From: Laburnicola sp. R22_1
Taxonomy: Eukaryota; Ascomycota; Dothideomycetes; Pleosporales; Didymosphaeriaceae
NCBI GenBank assembly: GCA_014281115.1
Contig: JACONQ010000002.1
Coordinates: 3,038,001 to 3,102,000, forward strand
DNA length: 64,000 nt
Reading direction: 5' to 3'
How positions within the stretch are numbered: the first letter of the stretch is position 1; every line of letters begins with the position of its first letter. Of the stretch, positions 52,558-62,368 are shown piece after piece. The position numbers and the translations under genes are program-made. Below the pieces are notes generated by a model. The model had not been told where the DNA came from. It was given only the letters and a program-made list of their open reading frames with translations, and did no database searches.

Positions 52558-54869
52558 GATGGGCCTTAGTAATGAGGTGCCTGAGGGTGATCCGTTTAAA
52601 TGAAGTAAACAATGGGTAGGGATGTATTAAAGAAGTCGCTGCTCACTGCAGACCTGCTAAAGGTTGTAGCTGAAAGAATGCAACAACACGAGTGATAAAA
52701 GAGCTGAACCCTGTTCTGCACTAAATACCCTTGCAATGGCGTTCTTCAATATGCAGCCAAAGTAGACGAAAGCCGAGCGAGCGTCAAGAGCAGATATCTA
52801 ACCGACACTCGACTCGCCTATCAGCCCCTACAGATACGCCACGGAAACAGAAACACCCGTCAACAACAGCTTCCTGGGCTCGCCGAAATCTCTTTTCCGG
52901 TCCAAATCTAGTACGGTGGGGTCTAGGTGCTATCCGTATTGCGTTTGCCGATCGAGTGCAGTGGCTAATTGTCGATGATGAAACCAGGCTATCGAGAAGC
53001 GGCGGCGGCGGAAGCAGCGCCTCCAACGAGTCAAGCACCACCACCAAGCTTTCGATTAGATAGGTTTCCGGTCGATCAACCGATAAACACTCGATTCGAG
53101 CCCATGCTCAGAGCAACAGTGCAACCACCGTGCTCACAGGGGCGCTCCGCACATGCAGCCTTGCGGACACATTGCCGCCTGGAGATAGAGGAAAGACATT
53201 CGAATGGACTAGATGCAGGTGCGTCTGACGTGCTCCTGCATAGAGTGCAATATTGCCTTGAGACGCATATGTATTAATTCTCGCCTAGCGTGGCCGGTGG
53301 GAGAATACGGGCCGTCAGCTCTAGTTTTCGCGCTAGATAACCGCCACGCCCCCACGTATGGCCGAGTCCAACGGGCCGTTCAACTTCTCGCTAATCTCAG
53401 GCACAGCGTTATTTTGGTTCGTTTTGCTAACATGACGGGTACCTGGTGCTAGGCTCGGATGAAGAAGTCGATGATCTCATACGCAACTACCGTTTTCAAT
53501 TTAATTTGGAGTTATTGTTTGGGTGGTTGGTTGGCTTGTAACCAGCGTCACCGATGGTTTGGGAACCCCCAGTACCTGCATGAATCCACGAGAATCTTCC
53601 TTGTAGAATTGATATCTTCTGCAGTTAAGCACGGACATCCCTGCCCGAATCGACCTGCTTCCGGGATGGCATGACCCACTTCGACTGCTGTGCGGCAGGG
53701 AAACAGGTTTCTAGGACTGGTGAACCCCCGGCACGAAATCACCGCAGTAATCTCATCAAGACTCACATTCGCCGTAAATTAATGATAGGAGTTATCTGCC
53801 AGAGACGAAAGCTATACTTGTATAATCAGTGGTCGATCTTCTCTGAGTATTGTCAGCGGCCCACTTGTGGTCGTCTCTGTAACACGGTGTAGGCCTGATA
53901 GGTGGTATAGGCACCTGTCATGTACATGCTCTCATCCTATCCAGTGGTAGATCGGCCCTAAGGCCTCGCCCGGTGGCCCGAGCCTACCTGCCGCAGCATC
54001 CTCCAAGGACAACACCTCCTGCGTGATGCCGGTATCCACACACTCGGCGCGTACTCCAAGGTCGCCGGCACTCTGGTGCGACAGTCCCAACCCCTACGGT
54101 GACGAGGGCCCAAGTTGTTGCCCCCTGAAGAATCCCAGCGAGGATCCTCTACGGTACTTTTTATAGACCATCGAGCAGAAGCCAGCTCTGGACCCACAAG
54201 CCGTCCGTGGAAACAAGATTCGTATGCAGAACAGCAAACAAGCACCCGGGCTCTTGGGGCGCATGCAATCAGAATGGAGACGAGAGATCGCTAAGGAGAT
54301 AACCACCAGTTCCCGTAAAAGGATATCGAGCTAGTCCTTGTTGATAGCTTCAGCTGTTGGTAATCCACATTCAGTAGTAAGTGGCGTGTGGCAGCCATGC
54401 GATGAGAGAGGGCCATGTTGGCTACTTGGCAGCCACGCGATATGTAATTTGGAACGAGGCTCTTTGGAGCCGCCGCTGCCTGATACCGACATGAAGCATG
54501 GAATCAATAACCGTTCTCGAAGCGGGTACTTCGATAAACTTTTGCATGCTGGCATGGCTCGTGGCATGCCTGTACTTCGCCTACGGGTCGCCTACGGGTG
54601 GGTCGGGATTGTCCGATCGTGTTGCATATGTTTACCGCTCGGGACGCTGTTTTTTTGATCCCAGGTTTTTCCAGCGAGCAGGCCCAGTGCTTCTCTGAAC
54701 ATTCGTCCTTCCTGTGGCCTCGTCTTTGCATAGTTCTAACTCTCGTCCTTCACTTGTCCTTCGTTTCCTCTCCATTCGTCCGGCAGGGCAACCTCATATA
54801 CGGGCTTCCTAATCGTACAACCTCACTTGGATCTACTACATCCAAACCCATCGGTCTGCGACGGTCGCA
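52558..54869. other. Long divergent intergenic region (GH16 / GT2)
   Basis: 2.3 kb between the starts of the GH16 and glycosyltransferase genes. GC-balanced with scattered short frames on both strands (for example 52731-53063, 54338-54658) that I cannot support. C/T-rich stretches just before 54870 fit a transcription start region of the glycosyltransferase. No repeat copy was found. Confidence 0.45.
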
Positions 54870-57742
54870 ATGGATTCCTCGGGCCCTTCCGCGTATTCTT
54901 CGCAGAGCCCCTCCATCGAAGGCGCTCAGACGCCCTACCGAATCAGCAGGGGTTCATCCTATAATGTGGCACAGAACCGATTGACATCCAAGATTGACGA
55001 CGAGACACGCTACCGAGCGGTAAGTTGATGTCGCACATCCTAGCCAGGGACGAGTAGCTGACTCGTCGGTAACAGATCATCAAACATCTCCATGCGAAGG
55101 CATGTGCCATGCACTGGATGATCCCAGGGCCTGTACCTCCGGGAATCTGCGCAGGCGTCCTGATGCGCAAATCGCCTGGTGGCTTTGCGACCGAGCCCGA
55201 ACGCATCGACCAGGATCTGCTGGACGCTGTCAAGAAGATCAACCCAGGTGTCGCGCTAACGATGTCCACGGAGGGTACCTCTGCCGTCTTCGAGGTTATT
55301 GATCCTTCCGAGACCGAGCTTCTCTTCCAGGACGGTTCCCAGGTACAGGTCTACGACTCTATGGCCGATATTGCGGCATCGAGCGCCGTCAAAAAGTTTC
55401 AGTACGCTGCTCTTGTCCGCCACGAGAGAGTGCTTCTCGTCTGGCACGATGACTTGGGCAAGATTTTGTCGCATGCCATGGATATTGAGTCGAGACTGCT
55501 GGCACTAATCTGGGGTTCGGCGAAGAACCCATTCGGCGGGTCCACAAATCCATTCTCAACTGGAGCCAACACATCCGAGGTCAATCTCTCCGCAGAGAAA
55601 GACAAGGAAGCCGAGGCCAACATCGAAGAAGTCAACCGTGACGGCGATATCGAAGGTGGCCCACGTGAGTCGTTGGCTCGCCCTCTTGTTCTTACCAGCT
55701 CAATCTTCATTGGCTTGGCTACCATGTGCATCATTGTCCTCGTCGTTGGTCTGGGTACTCGTAGTCTGGCGTTGGAGGTCTTGACGGATAAGATGATGCT
55801 TCGTCTTGCACTTGTTGCGACAGAACCTCTGTTCTTGGTTTTCGGTCTCTTCTTCGTCATCGTCGTCTTCGGTAACGTCTTCCAAATGATTGGTCCCATC
55901 ACCACCATCAAAACCAACTCCCGATTTTTCTCCGCCATCAAACCGAACCTTCAACAAGCACGCGCCCTTGGATTCCGCCCTCCGCCAATCACCATTCAGA
56001 TGCCTATCTACACCGAGTCTCTGGAGGGTGTAGTCAAGCCTACTGTGGCCAGTCTGAATGCTGCAATCTCGCACTACGAGTCTCGAGGTGGCAGCGCGCG
56101 TATCTTCATGAACGATGATGGTATGGCCGTGCGTAGCGAGGAAGACAACAAGAAGTTCATCGAGTTTTTTGCAGCCAACAACATCGGATGGGTATCCCGC
56201 CCCAAGCACAACCATGAAGGCTTCATCCGAAAGGGAAAATTCAAGAAGGCCTCCAACATGAACTTCTGTTTGAACATTTCGAACAAGGTTGAGGACATCC
56301 TCAACAGCATGATCGAGTCCCGTTTCGAAAAACAACATTCGTTGACAGAGGAAGAGGAACAGAGCATGTATCAGGAGGCCCTGCAGCAAGTACTGGACGC
56401 AGATCCCCGCGCCAAGGCTGATGGTAATATCCGCATGGGTGAGATCATCCTGATTGTCGATTCCGATACCGAAGTGCCCGTCGACTGTCTGATGTATGGC
56501 GCCGCTGAGATGTTCCTGTCTCCGGAGGTGGCGATCATCCAGCACAGCACCGCTGTTATGCAGGTCTCACGGGATTATTTCGAGAACGCCATCACTTTCT
56601 TCACGAACATGGTGTACACTGCTATCCGATTCTCCGTCGGCAGCGGTGAGGTCGGCCCATTCGTCGGTCACAACGCTTTCCTCCGCTGGCAGGCAGTACA
56701 ATCGGTTGCTAATCCTCCAGAAGAAGACGGCTATGTCGCTTTCTGGTCAGAGAGCCACGTATCAGAGGATTTCGATATTGCGCTCAGGTTGCAGGTCAAG
56801 GGCAACCTGGTCCGTTTAGCAAGTTATCACGGCGATGGCTTCAAAGAGGGTGTTTCGCTCACTTTGTACGACGAGCTGAACCGGTGGGAAAAGTCAGTAT
56901 ACATGTTCACGATTTTTTCAGTCCATTCACTGACATTTAACTAGATATGCATACGGCTGCAGCGAACTCGTGTTCAACCCACTGCACACTTGGCTTTGGC
57001 GCGGGCCTTTTACGAAGCTGTTCCGAACATTCCTCTTCTCAAACATCCAATTGACCTCGAAACTCAGTATCATCGGTTATATCTCTTCCTGTAAGTACGG
57101 CCCTTTGGCTGCATGACTTAAACTGACTTGGCCAGACTATGCTATTGGTGCAGCAGTCCCGTTCGCTATCCTCAACTATTTCCTCGTCGGTTGGTTCAAT
57201 GGTGATCTTGACAAGTTCTACATGGAATCCTGGAAGAGTGAGTTCCCCGTACTGGTGCGTTTATAGACTGGTTCTGACAGGCATTAGTCTACCTGGCGCT
57301 TGTGCTCGTCTTCAACGCCATGTCCAATATCGCCCTCGCCATTCTTCGATACCGTCTTGGCGAAAAAGCCCTGCTGGCTTCGCTCCTGGAGAACTTCATG
57401 TGGATGCCATTCTTTGTCATCTTCTTCGGTGGTCTCTCCTTCCACATCGGGATGGCAATCTGCGCACACATGTTCTGCATTGATATGAACTGGGGAGCGA
57501 CAGCCAAGGAGAAGGACGACTCCAACTTCTTCATGGAGATGCCAAAGATCTTCCGCCGGTTCAAGTGGATGTTCATGGTAATGGTACCAATGGTTGGCGT
57601 CATGATTTACTTTGGAGCCTTCGCGCCGCATGGCTGGGAGATTAATGGATACACAACCACAATACCCATGGCCATCACCATCATTTCACACATTCTGTTC
57701 CCATTCGCGTTGAACCCGTCGCTCATGGTGCTAAACTACTAG
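54870..57742 (+). CDS. Fungal type-2 (GT2) membrane glycosyltransferase
   Basis: Five exons (54870-55019, 55076-56892, 56945-57090, 57136-57237, 57288-57742) give 889 aa. The start MDSSGPSAYSSQSPSIEGAQ and the block RYRAIIKHLHAKACAMHWMI are followed by a regulatory-like N-terminal region. Then come two transmembrane spans (SSIFIGLATMCIIVLVVGLG; LFLVFGLFFVIVVFGNVF), the GT-A domain with IFMNDDG (about residue 393), the DSDTE motif (about 512), and HVSEDFDIALRLQ (about 612). Further spans in exons 3-5 make a multi-pass C-terminus. This pattern matches the GT2 described in Zymoseptoria and Fusarium as needed for hyphal growth on solid surfaces; the match is from memory of the family. The sugar polymer made is unknown. 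It is distinct from classical chitin synthases, lacking a clear QRRRW. Confidence 0.85.
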
Positions 57743-58462
57743 GTTCGCTATTAGGGGTTGATACCAGTTGTATATTTCGATAGAGGGGCGTTGGGGGTGC
57801 GATATGGGTATCGTGTCATTCATGACACATATGACACATAGAAGGATCTTTATGTAGTTCCTTCTTTTTAATGTATATATATACCGGCGGTCTGACGTTA
57901 CGTTAGATCCGTACATCAATGATACCAGTGTCCGAATAGGGCCATGACTTACTGCGTATTGCCGGACACGATGCTGATAGGCATCTGGATTACTGTGAAA
58001 GCAACACACATGTGCCATCAATTATACCTAGTAGGTACCAACAGGCCGGCATGCTGGGAACCAGAACACTGATGGATATTCCGCTCTTGATGAGGTGTAT
58101 TGCAGGTTCAGCTTTCGTCGGCGTCGTTACCCGTAGGGTTAGCTTCACTGAAGATTGCGTAATCACGGATGTCGGCAATTGAGTTCGGAATGTCGGGGAT
58201 TCAAAATCCTGGTGGAGACAGTCACGTGATACTACGCCCCGCTCAAACCGATCAACCCTACCCAATTCGATCAAATGACAGGCAGAAAACAGTAGTAAAT
58301 ACCATACAAGGTAAAGAATGCTGCAATCTATTGTGGAGTCTCGGGTGCATGACTATAAATATCGGTTTGCGCATACGAAGAGACCTCGGGAGTCACAGTC
58401 CAACACGTACCTGGCATCCTCTTCCCATCGGCATCTAGTACTACCCAGCCGGATCTTGCAAC
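57743..58462. other. Intergenic region upstream of the aminotransferase
   Basis: 720 bp between the GT2 stop and the aminotransferase start, both on the + strand. It has a small inverted stretch ATGACACATATGACACAT near 57820 and TATAAATATCGG at 58353, about 110 bp before the start codon, a plausible TATA element. No gene was seen. Confidence 0.45.
58352..58359 (+). promoter_or_regulatory. Possible TATA element of the aminotransferase gene
   Basis: TATAAATA lies about 110 bp upstream of the ATG at 58463, in otherwise GC-balanced sequence. Spacing is reasonable for a fungal core promoter. No experimental or comparative support. Confidence 0.35.
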
Positions 58463-59946
58463 ATGGAGAATTCCCTCTTATCACGTCGTGGTCATAAGGA
58501 AAGCGTCGCCGGAACCGCAGAACACGTAGGTCCCTTTAGCCAGCCCTAATATTTCAGTTTTTGGTCGCATGCCTTGTCACCTTCGTTTGTCTCCGAGCAG
58601 CGAGTTCAAGCACCAATTTCTACCAAGCGTGGGTGTTGTCAAAACTAACTCATGTGCAGCAAATATGGGAAGTCAGCGCCAATCAGTGGGATTCTTCCAC
58701 CAATCCTTCCGGCTACGTCTCTCTTGGCATCGCCGAAAACTCGTTGATGCACAGAGAGCTTTCTGGATTCCTCCGTTCCAAATCCCTCGTGGATCCATCC
58801 TGCAAGGCTTTCACCTATGGCGATGGCCCTTCCGGGTCCAGGAAGGCGCGAACCGCTATCGCTTCATTTATGAATACCTACTTCCACCCGGTTCAATCTG
58901 TTCGGCCCGAACACCTCATGATGACCAACGGACTGAGTTCTGCAATCGAGCACAGCTCGTGGGCCTTGGCAAACCCTGGTGAGGGAATCCTTTTGGGACG
59001 ACCGTACTACCGTGCGTTTCTGCCGGATATTGGATTACGAGCTGGCGTCAACGTTGTACCGGTTGCGTTTGGGGAAGTGGATCCCTGCGGACCGGACTGC
59101 GTGGGAAAATATGAGCAAGCTCTGCTCAAGTCGCATGCGGAAGGAGTCAAGGTGTGCGCACTCATGCTGTGCCACCCACACAATCCTCTTGGACGGTGTT
59201 ACTCGAGGGAAACGATCGTGAATTTGATGAAGCTGTGCCAAAAATACAAGATCCATCTTATCAGCGATGAAATCTATGCGCTGTCAGTTTGGGAGAACAC
59301 GGTCGACACCTTGGACAAACCGCCTACGCCTTTCCAGTCCACACTTGCAATTGATACGAGGGGTATCATAGATCCGGCCCTTGTACACGTACTTTGGGGC
59401 TTCTCCAAGGATTTCGGCGCAAATGGAATAAGAATCGGTGCTATTGTTTCTCAAAACAACGACCCCTTTCTCACGGCTTGCCGGACCTGTGGACTATACT
59501 CATCGCCTTCTTCTTTAGCCGAAAACGCAGCGATCGCAATCCTATCTGACTCCACATTTGTCTCCTCTTACATCAGTAACAACAAAAAGCGTCTCTCGGC
59601 CGCTTACGCTCACGCGGTCAAATTACTCCGCAAATACGAGATAGAGTATATGCCTGGGGCGAACGCAGCCTTCTTTCTGTGGATCAACCTTGGCAAGAAG
59701 TACTTACAGAACATGGGTAGCGCAGCGCAGGGCAAATCTGCCGAAACTATTACTGAGGAGATCTTCCAGAGACTTATGAAGAAGAGGGTATTCCTTGTTT
59801 TGGGGGATGCGGCGGGGGCCGAGCAGCCGGGGTGGTTTAGAGTGGTATTTACTCAACCGCCGGAATCGGTGGAGGAAGGTCTCAAGAGGGTTTCAGAAGC
59901 GCTGACCGGAGAAGATGCGTCTCAGAAAATCACGGCGCGCTTGTAA
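58463..59946 (+). CDS. PLP-dependent aminotransferase, ACC-synthase-like
   Basis: Fold-type I class I/II aminotransferase, 457 aa. Proposed exons are 58463-58525, 58605-58628 (a 24-nt micro-exon) and 58660-59946. Only this combination of acceptors keeps the N-terminus MENSLLSRRGHKESVAG in frame with QIWEVSANQWDSSTNPSGYV. Family blocks: LGIAENSLMHRELSGFL, TYGDGPSGSRKARTAIASF, LMLCHPHNPLGRCYSRETI, LISDEIYALSVW, the PLP lysine in FSKDFGANGIRIGAI (Lys about 279) and PGWFRVVFTQP. Such proteins in fungi are often tailoring enzymes of secondary metabolism or amino-acid lyases rather than true ethylene-pathway enzymes. No cluster partners (PKS, NRPS) are present in the window. Codon use is ordinary. 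The first two introns deserve RNA confirmation. Confidence 0.82.
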
Positions 59947-59989
59947 TTGACAACGCAATTGGTGAAGTTAGTTAACGCCTTCAAGAACT

Positions 59990-61190
59990 TACGTAGACGT
60001 GGTAGAGATCCCCCAAGCGTACCGTTCAAATATCACTGCAAACGATACTTCTCGCATCAGCTGCCTTGTACTGCAAATATTCAACTAGTTTCTCTTGAAG
60101 CTGTGGTACCGATTCCATAAGTGTACCGGTCAAAGATCACTATGATCGATACTTGTCACATTAGTTGCCTTTTGAGGCGAAGACATGACACGATCCCTCT
60201 AAAAGAAGCGGTACCGATTGTATAAGCATACCATTCAAGGCCACAGTTATCGATGCTCTTCCACATAACTTGCCTTTTGCGGCAAAAACACTACTCGATT
60301 GCTCCCACAGAAGCGGGGCCGATAATCTAAGCGTTCCGTTCAAGATCACAGTCATCGAGACTCCTCACATTCTTGCCTTTTGCTGCAAAGGCGTAGCATG
60401 GTAGCGATCCTCCAAGCGTGCCATTCATGAAACACAGCAATCGACAATTTACCCTTCATCTGCCTCTTTCTACAAAGATCTAAGATGGTTCCGCTGAAGG
60501 ATGTGCCTCCGTTTCCTAAGCGTACCATCCATGAACCACATCAATCGACAATATACCCTTCACCTGCCTCTTTCTGCAAAGATCTAAGACGGTTCCGCCG
60601 AAGAGTCTGCCACCGTTTCTTAAGCGTACCAAATGAGGGACACAGACATCGACACGTGAGATGTCCCTTGCCTTTTACGGAGAGACGAGATTGCGGGCCC
60701 TTGGATTCTAATGCAGGAGCAAATAAAATGACACACGAGAGAGGGACACTTCGCATGTTACTTCCCTTTTGAGGAGGACCGAGGTTTCTGCCATCAGAAT
60801 GCCCTGCAGGACAGTACAAGGGGATACCTGATAAGCTTCTTTAAGTGTACCGCATCCTGGCTACAGTTGTCGACACTTTTCGATTTAATTGCCTTTTGGG
60901 GAGTAATGATAAAGGGATCCATGGTAAAGGTTCAATTGGCGTACCGTTCAAAGATTGCAGTAATCGTCATTTTTCACTTTATTTGCCGTTTCTGGAAAAT
61001 CACGACCATCAAATTTGGTGTGAATCTTGCAAGTGCACCCACTAAAAACATAGTGAGAAGTCTCGGCATTATCGCAAACTCTGTTAGGGAAGTCAGAAGT
61101 GTACCGTGAACCAGGACAGTCTTCGACACTATTTCAGTGTGTTTCCTTTTGTGGTAGGAACAGCAGCCTAGAACAGTCCAAGATGACTCC
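59990..61190. repeat. Decayed tandem array, ~104-105 bp period
   Basis: About ten units can be aligned by the anchor AAGCGTACC(G/A)TTCA, a central GATCACAGT.ATCGA and TTGCCTTTTG(C/A)GGC. Anchors lie at 60019, 60123, 60228, 60333, 60418, 60522, 60626, (one unclear), 60847, 60941 and 61101. The most common spacing is 104-105 bp. On the minus strand two successive units (60161-60355) read as a 35-residue repeat: LNGTLRLSAPLLWEQSSSVF then LNGMLIQSVPLLLEGSCHVF, each followed by A(A/S)KG(K/N). Other units have stops and indels. This is a decayed coding repeat or a satellite whose period happens to be 35 codons. Origin unknown. Confidence 0.7.
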
Positions 61191-61352
61191 AAATGTCGAT
61201 TGGGCGGCAGGCTACATGCGCTAAAGGCTCTACTACTAAGGCAACAAAGTTAAAAGCCCTTAGCAAAATAGTTAATTTTATACTAATTATAATAATATAG
61301 TAAATACTTATAGTAAATAGTATTAATATTTTTTTTGTAATTACCTTTTTTA

Positions 61353-61747
61353 CGCTCTTTTTAATTACTAAGCAGGGGCTCTGCTTTTTTATTATGTTAT
61401 ATAAGATAAAAGCCTTTATTGTCCTACCCCTAGGTAGATTTTATTAACGCCATATAGTATTAATATAAGTAACAATAGCTAAAGTTATAATACTACTAAT
61501 ATTAGTTAGTACTTATTTATTATTTTTAATAGTATTTTTAAAACATTTTCCTAAAAAGTTTTTTTATAGTAAATTTAAATAAAATATAATTTTTTTATTA
61601 AAGTAGAAATTTTAAAAAATATAATTTAGTTTTAGTAAATATATATGTGGCGTTAATTTATCTACCTAGGAGTAGGACAATAAAGGCTTTTATCTCAAAT
61701 AACATAATAAAAAAGCAGAGCCCTCTGCTTAGTAATTAAAAAGAGCG
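61353..61747. mobile_element. MITE-like element with ~105-bp terminal inverted repeats
   Basis: 395 bp. The left arm (61353-61455) opens CGCTCTTTTTAATTACTAAG and the right arm (61644-61747) is its near-perfect reverse complement, ending in GAGCG. TA dinucleotides flank it (61351-61352 and 61748-61749). Between the arms are about 190 bp of AT-rich sequence without an ORF. Structure and TA flanks fit a non-autonomous Tc1/mariner-type element. Solitary arms of the same family occur at 861, 1042, 1406, 45484 and 61991. Confidence 0.8.
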
Positions 61748-61990
61748 TAAAAAGAAGATAATAGTAAATATATATAAATTATAAAAAGGCTAAAGGTAAG
61801 TATTTATATACTAAAGAAAAGTTTTAATATACTTTATTTATATTATAAATTTTAAATTATAGCTTAGTTAAAATAAAAATAAAATTAATCAAGTTAGTAA
61901 GTAAATACTTATATAATATTACTACTTTTATTCTTTTACTTTGCTTTTAAAAACTAGGTATTTATATTTATATTTTTAGTAATATATATA

Positions 61991-62088
61991 TATATAATGT
62001 TACTTTATCTACCTAGGAGTAGAATAATAAAGGCTTTTATCTTAAATAATATAATAAAAAAGCAGAGCCGCCTACTTAGTAATTAAAA
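61991..62088 (-). repeat. Dispersed ~100-bp repeat, solitary reverse arm
   Basis: Reverse copy (ATCTACCTAGGAGTAGAATA ... CTTAGTAATTAAAA) 240 bp right of the MITE-like element. It lacks a forward partner nearby and ends in TTAAAATTTTAG instead of the AAAAAGAGCG end. Confidence 0.75.
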
Positions 62089-62200
62089 TTTTAGTAATAT
62101 ATAAAATAATATTAGCTTGCCAAACACTTTTTTAACCTTTTTTTTTTAGTTTAAGGTTAAAGTAGATTAAGATAAAAGGTTATTATATACTATTAAACAT

Positions 62201-62340
62201 CTTTATTATATAAAGATTCTAACTAAGGTTAAGTCCGCACTATACATAGAGAGGAGTAAAATAGAAGGCACTAAAACCTAGTACCTAGCATATAGTGGTA
62301 GTAACAAAATATACACAAAATAATAATAATTTTATTATTA
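62201..62340 (+). repeat. Dispersed repeat B, copy 2
   Basis: Matches 1147-1266: TTCTAACTAAGGTTAAGTCC, GAGAGGAGTA and AATAATAATTTTATTATTAA occur in the same order. The match stops near 62350, about 20 bp before the Fot1/pogo-like element, so that element probably inserted into this repeat. Confidence 0.75.
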
Positions 62341-62368
62341 ACTTTCTTTATAACATATTCTATCAGTA

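Larger units (their letters stand above)
61230..62368. repeat. AT-rich repeat block
   Basis: AT-rich, without coding potential. Contains the MITE-like element 61353-61747, a further reverse copy of its terminal repeat (61991-62088), and repeat B (62201-62340). The third Fot1/pogo-like element starts at its right edge. Confidence 0.85.
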
